A stretch of 64,000 nt of DNA from Pseudomonas yamanorum (GTDB lineage: Bacteria > Pseudomonadota > Gammaproteobacteria > Pseudomonadales > Pseudomonadaceae): positions 306,480-370,479 of the forward strand of contig NZ_JACARE010000014.1 of the NCBI RefSeq assembly GCF_013386765.1, given 5' to 3'. Positions 45,496-54,591 of the stretch are shown piece after piece. A program made the translations under genes and the position numbers. The notes below the pieces were generated by a model. The model worked only from the letters and a program-made list of their open reading frames with translations. It ran no database searches and was not told the origin of the DNA. Numbering within the stretch: the first letter of the stretch is position 1; each line of letters opens with the position of its first letter.

Positions 45496-46278
45496 TCAGA
45501 TCGCGTTGTGGCTTTTGAGCCAGCCAAGCCCGGCTTCAGTCGTGGTCAACGGCTTGTACTCACAGCCGACCCAACCCTGATAACCAATGCGGTCCAAATG
45601 TTCGAACAGGAAGCGGTAGTTGATTTCACCGGTGCCCGGCTCGTTGCGCCCCGGGTTGTCGGCCAGCTGGATGTGGTTGATCTCATCCAGGTGGTTCGCC
45701 ATGGTGCGGGCGAGGTCGCCTTCCATGATTTGCATGTGATAGATGTCGTATTGCAGGAACAGGTTGGCGCTGCCCACCTGCTCGCGAATCGACAGGGCCT
45801 GCGCCGTGTTGTTGAGGTAGAAGCCCGGAATGTCGCGGGTGTTGATCATCTCCATCACAAGCTTGATGCCCACCGCTTGCAGCTTGTCGGCGGCGTACTT
45901 GAGGTTGGCGACGAAGGTTTTTTCCAGGGTGGCGTCATCCACACCGGCAGGACGAATCCCCGCCAGGCAGTTGATCTGGGTATTGCCCAGCACCTGGGCG
46001 TAGGCGATGGCCAGGTTGACCCCGGCGCGGAACTCCTCGACCCGGTCCGGGTGGCACGCCAGGCCGCGTTCGCCCTTGGCCCAGTCACCGGCCGGCAGGT
46101 TGAACAGCACTTGGGTCAGGCCGTGGGCATCGAGTTGCGCCTTGATTTCAGCCGAGCTGAATTCATAGGGAAACAGGTATTCCACACCACTGAACCCCGC
46201 GTCGGCGGCGGCTTTGAAACGGGCAAGAAAGTCCTGTTCGGTAAACAGCATGGACAGGTTGGCGGCAAAACGCGGCAT
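45496..46278 (-). CDS. hyi: Hydroxypyruvate isomerase
   Basis: The product is 260 aa with a TIM-barrel of the xylose isomerase-like type. Recognisable parts are MPRFAANLSMLFTEQDFLARFKAAADAGFSGVEYLFPY and HIQLADNPGRNEPGTGEINY. It interconverts hydroxypyruvate and tartronate semialdehyde. It starts 10 bases after gcl in the same direction. Confidence 0.95.
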   Translation of the reverse strand: MPRFAANLSMLFTEQDFLARFKAAADAGFSGVEYLFPYEFSSAEIKAQLDAHGLTQVLFNLPAGDWAKGERGLACHPDRVEEFRAGVNLAIAYAQVLGNTQINCLAGIRPAGVDDATLEKTFVANLKYAADKLQAVGIKLVMEMINTRDIPGFYLNNTAQALSIREQVGSANLFLQYDIYHMQIMEGDLARTMANHLDEINHIQLADNPGRNEPGTGEINYRFLFEHLDRIGYQGWVGCEYKPLTTTEAGLGWLKSHNAI

Positions 46279-46288
46279 GGGGTTCTCC

Positions 46289-48064
46289 TTAATCGAGCAG
46301 TGAAATGGCAGTCGGCGCGTCGTTGCCCACCAGTGCCAGATCTTCGAATTCGTTGACAGCGTTGATCTCGGTGCCCATGGAAATATTGGTCACCCGCTCC
46401 AGAATGATCTCGACGATCACCGGCACCCTGAACTCCTCGATCATCTCCTGGGCCTTGCGCAGTGCCGGCTGGATCTGGCCCGGCTCGAATACGCGCAGCG
46501 CCTTGCAACCCAGGCCTTCGGCGACGGCCACGTGGTCCACGCCATAACCGTTGAGTTCCGGCGCGTTGAGGTTGTCGAAGGACAGCTGCACGCAGTAGTC
46601 CATTTCAAACCCGCGCTGGGCCTGGCGGATCAGCCCCAGGTAGGAGTTGTTCACCACCACGTGGATGTACGGCAGCTTGAACTGCGCGCCCACGGCCAGC
46701 TCTTCGATCATGAACTGGAAGTCATAGTCGCCGGACAGCGCCACAACCTTGCGGGTCGGGTCTGCCTTGACCACGCCCAGCGCTGCCGGGATGGTCCAGC
46801 CGAGCGGGCCGGCCTGGCCGCAGTTGATCCAGTGGCGGGGTTTATAGACGTGCAGGAACTGCGCGCCGGCAATCTGTGACAAGCCGATGGTGCTGACGTA
46901 GCAGGTGTCTTTGCCGAACACCTGGTTCATCTCTTCGTACACCCGTTGCGGCTTGACCGGCACGTTGTCGAAGTGGGTCTTGCGGTGCAGGGTGGCCTTG
47001 CGCTGCTGGCAGTCGTGGAGCCAGGCGCTGCGGTCCTTGAGCTTGCCGGCGGCTTTCCACTCGCGGGCCACTTCAATGAACATGGTCAGGGCGGAACCGG
47101 CGTCGGAAACGATGCCCAGGTCCGGGGTGAACACGCGGCCGATTTGCGTCGGCTCGATGTCCACGTGAATGAACTTGCGGCCCTCGGTGTACACCTCCAC
47201 CGAACCGGTGTGACGGTTGGCCCAGCGGTTACCGATGCCCAGCACCACGTCCGATTTCAGCATCGTGGCGTTGCCATAACGGTGGGACGTTTGCAGGCCG
47301 ACCATGCCCACCATCTGCGGGTGATCGTCCGGGATCGTGCCCCAGCCCATCAGGGTCGGGATTACCGGGATGCCGGTCAATTCGGCGAACTCCACCAGCA
47401 GTTCGCTGGCGTCGGCGTTGATCACGCCGCCACCGCTTACCAGCAATGGGCGTTCAGCCTGGTCCAGCAGGGCCAGGGCCTTTTCCACCTGGATGCGGGT
47501 GGCCAACGGCTTGGCCAGGGGCAGCGGCTGGTAGGCATCGATGTCAAATTCGATCTCGGCCATTTGCACGTCGAACGGCAGGTCGATCAACACCGGGCCC
47601 GGGCGGCCGGAGCGCATTTCATAGAAGGCTTTCTGGAAGGCATACGGCACCTGGCCGGGTTCCATCACCATGGTTGCCCACTTGGTCACCGGCTTGACGA
47701 TGCTGGTGATGTCGACGGCCTGGAAGTCTTCCTTGTGCATCCGTGCCCGTGGCGCCTGGCCGGTGATGCACAGGATTGGGATCGAGTCGGCCCAGGCGCT
47801 GTACAGGCCGGTGACCATGTCGGTGCCCGCCGGGCCCGAAGTGCCGATGCACACGCCGATGTTGCCGGCCTTGGTGCGGGTGTAGCCCTCGGCCATGTGC
47901 GAGGCGCCTTCAACGTGGCGAGCAAGGACGTGATCGATGCCACCGACCTTCTGCAAGGCCGAATACAGCGGGTTGATCGCGGCGCCCGGGATACCGAAGG
48001 CGGTGTCGACCCCTTCACGGCGCATCACCAGGACAGCGGCTTCGATTGCTCTCATTTTGCTCAT
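46289..48064 (-). CDS. gcl: Glyoxylate carboligase (tartronate-semialdehyde synthase)
   Basis: The product is 591 aa from the ATG at 48064; the family length is about 591-593. It is a thiamine diphosphate enzyme: [15 protein letters not shown] at the N-terminus, and in the C-terminal part [37 protein letters not shown], the GDx24N ThDP motif. As in known Gcl, valine replaces the catalytic glutamate of the family (position near [15 protein letters not shown]). It condenses two glyoxylates to tartronate semialdehyde. The upstream gap carries two TTGTATACAA palindromes. Confidence 0.96.
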   Translation of the reverse strand: MSKMRAIEAAVLVMRREGVDTAFGIPGAAINPLYSALQKVGGIDHVLARHVEGASHMAEGYTRTKAGNIGVCIGTSGPAGTDMVTGLYSAWADSIPILCITGQAPRARMHKEDFQAVDITSIVKPVTKWATMVMEPGQVPYAFQKAFYEMRSGRPGPVLIDLPFDVQMAEIEFDIDAYQPLPLAKPLATRIQVEKALALLDQAERPLLVSGGGVINADASELLVEFAELTGIPVIPTLMGWGTIPDDHPQMVGMVGLQTSHRYGNATMLKSDVVLGIGNRWANRHTGSVEVYTEGRKFIHVDIEPTQIGRVFTPDLGIVSDAGSALTMFIEVAREWKAAGKLKDRSAWLHDCQQRKATLHRKTHFDNVPVKPQRVYEEMNQVFGKDTCYVSTIGLSQIAGAQFLHVYKPRHWINCGQAGPLGWTIPAALGVVKADPTRKVVALSGDYDFQFMIEELAVGAQFKLPYIHVVVNNSYLGLIRQAQRGFEMDYCVQLSFDNLNAPELNGYGVDHVAVAEGLGCKALRVFEPGQIQPALRKAQEMIEEFRVPVIVEIILERVTNISMGTEINAVNEFEDLALVGNDAPTAISLLD

Positions 48065-48091
48065 GGTTTTGGTGCCTCTTGCGTTTTGTAA

Positions 48092-48101
48092 TTGTATACA
48101 A
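48092..48101. promoter_or_regulatory. Operator candidate TTGTATACAA near gcl
   Basis: A perfect 10-bp palindrome 28 bases before the gcl start. GntR-family (FadR-type) regulators bind sites of this shape. An identical copy lies 130 bases further on. Confidence 0.6.
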
Positions 48102-48230
48102 GTGGTGTTTGTCCGAAGTGTATTCACGGCGAGCGGGGCAGGTCAATCCATTTTCTTGGGTGGCCTTTACGTTCGTCGGAAGGCTTCTGGACAGGAATAT
48201 TTCGACGTGTGGTGCGTATGTTTCGAAATA

Positions 48231-48240
48231 TTGTATACAA
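48231..48240. promoter_or_regulatory. Second operator candidate TTGTATACAA
   Basis: The same perfect palindrome as at 48092-48101, lying 92 bases upstream of the GlcG-like gene. The two copies bracket the divergent promoter region. Confidence 0.6.
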
Positions 48241-48331
48241 AAAATAAATCTATTGTGTTCTATTTGTTGAATCCGGCTTCTGATCAAACAGAGCCCCACG
48301 GCTTTCCCATAACAAGATAAGGACGGCACCC

Positions 48332-48772
48332 ATGAGCGCTTTAACCTTGAAAGTCGCAGTCAGCCTGGCCAGCCATGCCATCACCGCAGGCCGCGCCATT
48401 TCGGCGGCGCCGCTGACCATTGCGGTACTCGACAGTGGCGGGCATTTGATTACGTTGCAGCGCGAGGATGGCGCGAGCCTGCTGCGCCCGCAGATCGCCA
48501 TAGGCAAGGCCTGGGGCGCGATTGCCCTGGGCAAGGGTTCGCGCTTGCTGGCGCTGGATGCGCAGCAGCGGCCAGCGTTTATTGCGGCGTTGAATAGTTT
48601 GGGGCAGGGCAGCGTGGTACCGGCGCCGGGCGGGGTGTTGATTCGGGATCAGGCGGGTGTGGTGCTGGGGGCGATCGGGATCAGCGGGGATACGTCGGAT
48701 ATTGATGAGCAGTGTGCGATCAGTGCGATCGAGGGGGTGGGGTTGTTGGCGGATGCTGGGGTTTCGGCTTGA
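48332..48772 (+). CDS. GlcG/HbpS-family protein (DUF336)
   Basis: The product is 146 aa. The blocks PLTIAVLDSGGHLITLQREDGASLLRPQIAIGKAWGAIAL and GGVLIRDQAGVVLGAIGISGDTSDIDEQCA are those of the GlcG/HbpS family. The family includes heme-binding HbpS and GlcG, which is encoded with glycolate/glyoxylate genes. Divergence from gcl and the shared operators suggest co-regulation in glyoxylate metabolism. Biochemical role unclear. Confidence 0.88.
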   Translation: MSALTLKVAVSLASHAITAGRAISAAPLTIAVLDSGGHLITLQREDGASLLRPQIAIGKAWGAIALGKGSRLLALDAQQRPAFIAALNSLGQGSVVPAPGGVLIRDQAGVVLGAIGISGDTSDIDEQCAISAIEGVGLLADAGVSA

Positions 48773-48794
48773 TTTGAGGTGACTGATGGATAGT

Positions 48795-48868
48795 CATCGC
48801 AGGCAAGCCAGCTCCCACAGTTGAATGTATTCACAAATCAAAATGTGGGAGCGGGCTTGCCCGCGATG
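48795..48868. repeat. Outward-facing REP doublet at the 3' side of the RAYT gene
   Basis: Arms at 48795-48818 and 48845-48868 point away from each other. The spacer ends TTCACAAATCAAAAT, as in the doublet at 41462-41536. It ends 19 bases before the RAYT stop codon. Confidence 0.88.
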
Positions 48869-48887
48869 GCGGCGACTCGGTCTACAG

Positions 48888-49346
48888 TCAAACCCAGATC
48901 GCATCCCACAGAGGGTAGTCGCCAAATTTCTTCACGAGCCCCGCTCTCAATGGGTTGGCCACGATATACCGGGCTATGCCCTCAAGGCTTTCTTCACGCC
49001 GCACGGCATGATCATGGAAGCCCGGTTGCCAAAGGCGCCCTTGACGCCCGGCAACAGCATTTACGATTCGGGTACTTTTGGATTTGACCTGGCGCATAAG
49101 GTCCGACAGCGAACCGTTTTCCAGCGAAATCAACCAGTGAAAATGATCAGGCATCACCACCCAGGCCAATGAGGTTGCCAGGCGTTGGCTTTGCGCAATT
49201 CTGAATTGCTGCACCACCAGTCTGCCTAGCTTGAAGTCGCTGAATATGGGCTCGCGATGCAGTGTGTTGCTGGTCAGAAGATAAATGCGGTTGGATTCGT
49301 TATAGCGCCCTGTGCGCAGACGACATGATGCGGGTAGATCAGGCAT
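48888..49346 (-). CDS. REP-associated tyrosine transposase (RAYT)
   Basis: The product is 152 aa. The HUH-type motif is MPDHFHWLISL (H68-x-H70), and the catalytic tyrosine is probably Y127 in ARYIVANPLRAGLV. WQPGFHDHAVRREESLEGI is also typical. RAYTs are Y1 transposases thought to mobilise REP/REPIN sequences. This copy is flanked by REP doublets of the main family on both sides and appears intact, so it may be the enzyme behind the many REPs in this genome. It has no terminal inverted repeats of its own beyond the REPs. Confidence 0.93.
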   Translation of the reverse strand: MPDLPASCRLRTGRYNESNRIYLLTSNTLHREPIFSDFKLGRLVVQQFRIAQSQRLATSLAWVVMPDHFHWLISLENGSLSDLMRQVKSKSTRIVNAVAGRQGRLWQPGFHDHAVRREESLEGIARYIVANPLRAGLVKKFGDYPLWDAIWV

Positions 49347-49439
49347 TCCGTTGCCCCTTTGCAGAATTGAGTTCTGAAAGGCTAGATGGGAATGTTTTAA
49401 GGGGTGTTCCAGGTTTTGGCAGGATGTGTCCGGGAGATA

Positions 49440-49536
49440 GCTATCGCGGGCAAGCCCGCTCCCACAGGGGACTTCTGTCGTTCATACATTCTGTGTCTGG
49501 CACAAATCCACTGTGGGAGCTGGCTTGCCTGCGATG
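49440..49536. repeat. Outward-facing REP doublet at the 5' side of the RAYT gene
   Basis: A REP at 49440-49465 (GCTATCGCGGGCAAGCCCGC...CCCAC) and one at 49513-49536 (GTGGGAGCTGGCTTGCCTGCGATG) point away from each other. They lie between the RAYT and TetR genes. Confidence 0.88.
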
Positions 49537-49540
49537 CTCT

Positions 49541-50146
49541 TCAGTCCGGCTCACACCCTTTAAGCACCAACCGAATAATCGTCTGCGCCGCCGCCTCATA
49601 ATCCGCCTCATCCAGCTTGACCTTCCCGGTCACCGCCGAAATCTGCCAGTCAAAATCCGCATAGGTCTGAGTCGCCGCCCAGATGCTGAACATCAGGTGA
49701 TGCGGGTCAATCGGCGCAATCAGCCCTTTGTCCACCCAGCTCTGGATGCAGTCGATGTTGTGCTTGGCCTGGGCATTCAACTGGTCCACCTGCTCCGGGC
49801 TCAGGTGCGGTGCACCGTGCATGATTTCACTGGCGAACACTTTCGAGGCAAACGGCAAATCCCGGGAGATGCAGATTTTCGAGCGGATGTACCCGCTCAG
49901 CACGGCCGAAGGGTCTCCATCGGGATTGAACGGCGTGGAGGCCGCCAGGATCGGCTCGATGATGCTTTCGAGCACCTCGCGGTAGAGGTTGTCCTTGGAC
50001 TTGAAGTAGTAGTAGACGTTGGGCTTGGGCAGCCCGGCCTTGGCGGCGATGTCGCTGGTTTTGGTCGCGGCGAAGCCCTTGTCGGCAAACTCCTCACTGG
50101 CAGCCCGCAGGATCAGTTCTTTGTTGCGCTCGCGAATGGTGCTCAT
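49541..50146 (-). CDS. TetR-family regulator of the RutR/YcdC type
   Basis: The product is 201 aa from the ATG at 50146. The HTH is EEFADKGFAATKTSDIAAKAGLPKPNVYYYFKSKDNLYREVL. The C-terminal part (HGAPHLSPEQVDQLNAQAKHNIDCIQSWVDKGLIAPIDPHHLMFSIWAATQTYADF) matches the YcdC_C domain of RutR. RutR senses uracil in E. coli, but here the gene is divergent from an RND efflux operon and probably controls it. A short dyad GACC-A-GGTC lies at 50148-50156, next to the start codon. Confidence 0.9.
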   Translation of the reverse strand: MSTIRERNKELILRAASEEFADKGFAATKTSDIAAKAGLPKPNVYYYFKSKDNLYREVLESIIEPILAASTPFNPDGDPSAVLSGYIRSKICISRDLPFASKVFASEIMHGAPHLSPEQVDQLNAQAKHNIDCIQSWVDKGLIAPIDPHHLMFSIWAATQTYADFDWQISAVTGKVKLDEADYEAAAQTIIRLVLKGCEPD

Positions 50147-50387
50147 AGACCAGGTCATTCCTTGCCAAGACAGGCGGTCGGGCATGGTAGCACCGGCTTT
50201 GCGCAGGGCTCAAGAATCGTGCTGCAGCCCTTGCGTGGCGGGGCGCCCAGCTGACTTTGTCTGTCTTGATGCTGAACGCATTCACGGTCGTACAGGCACA
50301 GCCCGGGCGCGCTGCTAGAGTTCAGGCAGCGAGCGGCCATTTAGCCTGGCCGCCCCTTCCTGATTTCGGCGTTCGAGAGAGAAACCC

Positions 50388-51515
50388 GTGGAGAAAAGCA
50401 GACGACGTACGTTCGCCTGGGCAGTTGGCACGTTGTTACTGGTAGCGTTGTTGATTGCCCTGGGTTTGCACTTCTTTGCAGGCGGGCACAAAGGCCGGCC
50501 TCCCGCCCCCGGCGAACCGGTGGCCGTGGTGCCGGTGGTGTTGCAGGACGTGCCGGTGTATATCGACGCCCTCGGCACCGTCACTCCCACCCGCAGTGTG
50601 ACCGTGGTCACCCAGGTGGATGGCATCCTCAGCAGCGTGGAGTTCAAGGAAGGCCAGCACGTCACCCAGGGCCAGGTGATCGCCCGCATCGATGACCGTG
50701 CCCTCAAGGCCCAACTGGCCGTGGCCAAGGGCACCCTGGCCCACGACCAGGCGGTATTGAGCAATGCCCAGCGCGATCTGGCGCGCTACCGCGAACTGGT
50801 CAAGGCCGGCTCCACCAGCCAGCAAACCGTCGACACTCAGGCTTCGTTGGTCCAGCAACAGTTGGGCACCGTGGCCGCCGACCAGGGCAATGTGCAGAAC
50901 CTTGAAGTGCAGGTCGGTTACTGCACCATCACCTCGCCGGTCGACGGCGTGGTGGGCCTGCGCCTGGTAGACCCCGGCAACTACGTCACCACCACCAGCA
51001 CCACCGGCATCGTGGTGATTACCCAGATGAACCCGGCCACCGTGGTATTTGCGGTGCCCGAGGATGACCTGAGTGCAATCAACCAGGCCCTGGGCCGTGG
51101 CGCCGTGACGGTGCTGGCCTACGACCGCAATAAAAAAGCCTTGCTGGCCACCGGCAGCCTGTTGGCTCTGGATAATCAGGTGGACACCACCACCGGTACC
51201 ATCAAGGTCAAGGCGCAGTTCGATGATTCGGGCAATGCGCTGTTCCCCAACCAGTTCGTCAATGCACGCCTGAAGGCCGACACTTTGACCCAGGTTGCCG
51301 TGGTACCCACCCGGGCGATCCAGCACGGCAGCAAGGGCGATTTCGTGTTCGTAGTGAATGGCGACAAGGCCAGCCTGCGCAATATCAAGACCGGCCCGTC
51401 CATGGGCGATGTCTCGGCGGTGCTCGAGAATGGGGTCAAGCCGGGCGAGCAGGTGATCACCGAAGGCGCCGACAAACTGGATGACGGTTCGGCCGTGAAG
51501 GTCGTCGCCCAGTGA
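50388..51515 (+). CDS. muxA: RND efflux membrane fusion protein (MuxA/MdtA type)
   Basis: The product is 375 aa. An N-terminal membrane anchor ([22 protein letters not shown]) is followed by the lipoyl and hairpin parts ([30 protein letters not shown]) and the beta-barrel domain. It links the inner-membrane pumps to the outer-membrane channel. It heads an operon with two RND pumps and an outer-membrane factor, the layout of MuxABC-OpmB of P. aeruginosa (MdtABC in E. coli). Confidence 0.93.
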   Translation: MEKSRRRTFAWAVGTLLLVALLIALGLHFFAGGHKGRPPAPGEPVAVVPVVLQDVPVYIDALGTVTPTRSVTVVTQVDGILSSVEFKEGQHVTQGQVIARIDDRALKAQLAVAKGTLAHDQAVLSNAQRDLARYRELVKAGSTSQQTVDTQASLVQQQLGTVAADQGNVQNLEVQVGYCTITSPVDGVVGLRLVDPGNYVTTTSTTGIVVITQMNPATVVFAVPEDDLSAINQALGRGAVTVLAYDRNKKALLATGSLLALDNQVDTTTGTIKVKAQFDDSGNALFPNQFVNARLKADTLTQVAVVPTRAIQHGSKGDFVFVVNGDKASLRNIKTGPSMGDVSAVLENGVKPGEQVITEGADKLDDGSAVKVVAQ

Positions 51516-51528
51516 GGAGCTGCCGAGC

Positions 51529-54500
51529 ATGAACATTTCGCGGCCCTTTATCGAACGTCCCGTCGCCACCACCTTGATGATGGTCGCGGTGCTGTTGCTG
51601 GGGATGCTGGGGTACCACTTGCTGTCGGTGTCGGCCTTGCCCGAAGTCGATTACCCGACCATCCAGGTCTTCACCCAATACCCCGGCGCCAGCCCGGACG
51701 TGGTCAGTTCGTCCATCACTGCGCCGCTGGAGCGCCAGCTCGGCGAGATGCCGGGCCTCAAATCCATGAACTCCACCAGCTCCGACGGCGCCTCGGTGGT
51801 GACCCTGCAATTCGACCTGTCGCTGTCCCTGGACGTCGCCGAGCAGGAAGTGCAGGCCGCGATCAACGCCGCCGGCACCTTCCTGCCGGCCAACCTGCCG
51901 TACCCGCCGGTGTACAGCAAGGTCAACCCGGCGGATGCGCCGGTGCTGACCCTGTCCCTGACCTCCGACGTGCTGCCGCTGACCAAGGTCGAAGACCTGG
52001 CCGACACACGCCTGGCGCAGAAAATCTCGCAGATCACCGGCGTGGGCCTGGTGACCATCAGCGGCGGCCAGCGCCCGGCGGTGCGGGTCGAGGCGAACAC
52101 CTCGGCACTCAATAGCCTGGGCCTGTCCATCGATGACCTGCGCACCTCCCTGGGCACGGCCAACGTCAACCAGGCCAAGGGCAATATCGACGGCAAGTTC
52201 CAGGCCTATTCCATCGGCGCCAACGACCAGCTGCAATCGGCCGAGGAATACCGCGACCTGGTGATCGCCTATAAAAACGGCGCACCGATTCGCTTGTCGC
52301 AAATCGCCACTTCCACCCAAGGCCCGGAGAACCCGCGCCAGGCCGCGTGGACCAACAGCACGCCGTCGATTGTGCTGAACATCCAGCGCCAACCCGGCGC
52401 CAACGTGATCGAGGTGGTCGACCGCGTGCAGCAATTGCTGCCCAAGTTGCGGGCCAGTTTGCCGGGCACCTTGAAGGTCGATGTGCTCACCGACCGCACC
52501 CAAACCATCCGCGCCTCGGTCACCGATGTGCAGTACGAACTGGCCATGGCCATCGGGCTGGTGGTGATCGTGATTTTCGCGTTCCTGCGCAACGTGCCGG
52601 CCACGATCATTCCCGCCGTGACCATTCCGCTGACGCTGGTGGGCACCCTGGCGGTGGCCTATGCATTGGGCTTCTCCCTGAACAACCTGACGCTGATGGC
52701 GCTGACGATTGCCATCGGGTTTGTGGTGGATGACGCTATCGTGATGATCGAAAACATCACGCGCTACATCGAGGCGGGGGACTCGCCGCTGGAGGCGGCG
52801 CTCAAGGGTTCGGAGCAGATTGGTTTCACGATTATTTCGCTGTCGATTGCGCTGATCGCAGTGATGATCCCGCTGCTGTTCATGGGCGATGTGGTCGGGC
52901 GACTGTTCCGCGAATTTGCCATGACCGTGGCCGTGACCATCGTGATCTCGGCGTTCATTTCCCTGACCCTGACGCCGATGATGTGCGCGCGGATGCTCAA
53001 GAACAAGCACGAGGAACGCCGTGCGGATTTCTTCGACCGCATCAACACCCACTACGTGCGTGGCCTCGACTGGGTGCTGGCCCACCGCACGCTCACGCTG
53101 GTCTCGGTGGTGCTCACCGCCGCGCTGACCCTGGTGACCCTGGTAATCATGCCCAAGGGCTTTTTCCCGGACCAGGACACTGGCCTGATCCAGGGTATTT
53201 CCCAGGCCGCGCCCACGGTGTCCTTCCAGCAGATGCAGACCGAACAGCAGCGCCTCGCCGCGCGAATCCTCAAGGACCCTGCGGTGCAAAGCCTGTCGTC
53301 GTTCGTTGGCATCGACCAGACCAACCCGACCATCAACCAGGGCAACCTGCTGATCAACCTCAAGCCCCGGGGCGAGCGTGACAGCGCCACCGAAGTGATC
53401 CGCCGGCTTTCCGATGCCAACGCCGACGACGCCGGCATCCGCCTGTACCTGCACTCGGTGCAGGACCTGACCCTCGATGCCACGGTGTCCACCACCAGCT
53501 ACCGCCTGGGCCTGCAAGCCACCGACCCGGACGAGCTGGAACAGTGGACCACCAAGCTGCTGGCGGCGATCAAGCAAGACCCGATGTTCACCGACGTGCA
53601 AAGCCAGGCGATGCAGTTCGGCAACCAGATCCAGCTGACGTTTGACCGCGCCACCGCCTCGCGCCTGGGCATCACGCCCCAGGCGATCGACGACGTGCTG
53701 TACGACGCCTTCGGCCAGCGCCAGGTCTCGACGATTTACACCCAGCTCAACCAGTACCACGTGGTAATCGCCACCGATCATCCGCCGCGCAATTTGCCGG
53801 ATTTGCTCACGGGCTTGTACGTGGACATTCCCGGTGGCGGCGTGGCGCCGCTGTCGAGCATGGCGACCATGCAGGTGGTGCGTACGCCCGTGACTATCAA
53901 CCGTTTGGGTCAGTTTCCGTATGCCGACGTGTCCTTCAACCTCGCCCCGGGCCAGACCCTTGGCGCGGCGGTCACGCGGCTCAAGGACATCGAGGCCAAG
54001 GTCGGTTTGCCCTTGTCGGTGCAGGCCAACCTTGAAGGCGCGGCGGCCACGTTCGAGCAGTCGCTGTCGAACCAGGTGTTCCTGGTGGTGGCGGCGATTG
54101 TGGTGGTGTACCTGATGCTGGGGATTCTGTACGAGAGCTTCGTGCACCCGGTGACGATCCTTTCGACCCTGCTGTCGGCGGCGCTCGGGGCCTTGCTGGC
54201 GCTGCTGGTGACCGGTACGCAGTTCGACATCATTGGCTTGATCGGCATTGTGTTGCTGATCGGCATCGTGATGAAAAACGGCATCATGATGGTCGACTTC
54301 GCCTTGGAGTTACTACGTGAGGGCGGCCTGAGCCCTGTGGCGGCGATTCGTCAGGCGGCGGAGTTGCGGTTCCGGCCGATCCTGATGACCAGCATGGCCT
54401 CGCTGTTCGGCGCAGTGCCGCTGGCGCTGGGCACGGGGATTGGTTCGGAGCTGCGCCATCCGCTGGGCATCGCGATCATTGGCGGGTTGTTGCTCAGCCA

Positions 54501-54591
54501 ACTGCTCACGCTGTTTTCCACCCCGGTGATCTTCCTTGCCATGCACAGCCTGGGGCAGCGCTTCAGCCGTCGCCCGGCTGAAGCGGTCTGA
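51529..54591 (+). CDS. muxB: RND efflux pump subunit (MuxB/MdtB type)
   Basis: The product is 1020 aa with twelve membrane segments and two large periplasmic loops. The N-terminus [32 protein letters not shown], the YPTIQV segment and the [14 protein letters not shown] motif in TM4 (the proton-relay aspartates) are typical. It forms a heteromeric trimer with MuxC and exports drugs with proton influx. The stop overlaps muxC by one base. Confidence 0.95.
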   Translation: MNISRPFIERPVATTLMMVAVLLLGMLGYHLLSVSALPEVDYPTIQVFTQYPGASPDVVSSSITAPLERQLGEMPGLKSMNSTSSDGASVVTLQFDLSLSLDVAEQEVQAAINAAGTFLPANLPYPPVYSKVNPADAPVLTLSLTSDVLPLTKVEDLADTRLAQKISQITGVGLVTISGGQRPAVRVEANTSALNSLGLSIDDLRTSLGTANVNQAKGNIDGKFQAYSIGANDQLQSAEEYRDLVIAYKNGAPIRLSQIATSTQGPENPRQAAWTNSTPSIVLNIQRQPGANVIEVVDRVQQLLPKLRASLPGTLKVDVLTDRTQTIRASVTDVQYELAMAIGLVVIVIFAFLRNVPATIIPAVTIPLTLVGTLAVAYALGFSLNNLTLMALTIAIGFVVDDAIVMIENITRYIEAGDSPLEAALKGSEQIGFTIISLSIALIAVMIPLLFMGDVVGRLFREFAMTVAVTIVISAFISLTLTPMMCARMLKNKHEERRADFFDRINTHYVRGLDWVLAHRTLTLVSVVLTAALTLVTLVIMPKGFFPDQDTGLIQGISQAAPTVSFQQMQTEQQRLAARILKDPAVQSLSSFVGIDQTNPTINQGNLLINLKPRGERDSATEVIRRLSDANADDAGIRLYLHSVQDLTLDATVSTTSYRLGLQATDPDELEQWTTKLLAAIKQDPMFTDVQSQAMQFGNQIQLTFDRATASRLGITPQAIDDVLYDAFGQRQVSTIYTQLNQYHVVIATDHPPRNLPDLLTGLYVDIPGGGVAPLSSMATMQVVRTPVTINRLGQFPYADVSFNLAPGQTLGAAVTRLKDIEAKVGLPLSVQANLEGAAATFEQSLSNQVFLVVAAIVVVYLMLGILYESFVHPVTILSTLLSAALGALLALLVTGTQFDIIGLIGIVLLIGIVMKNGIMMVDFALELLREGGLSPVAAIRQAAELRFRPILMTSMASLFGAVPLALGTGIGSELRHPLGIAIIGGLLLSQLLTLFSTPVIFLAMHSLGQRFSRRPAEAV

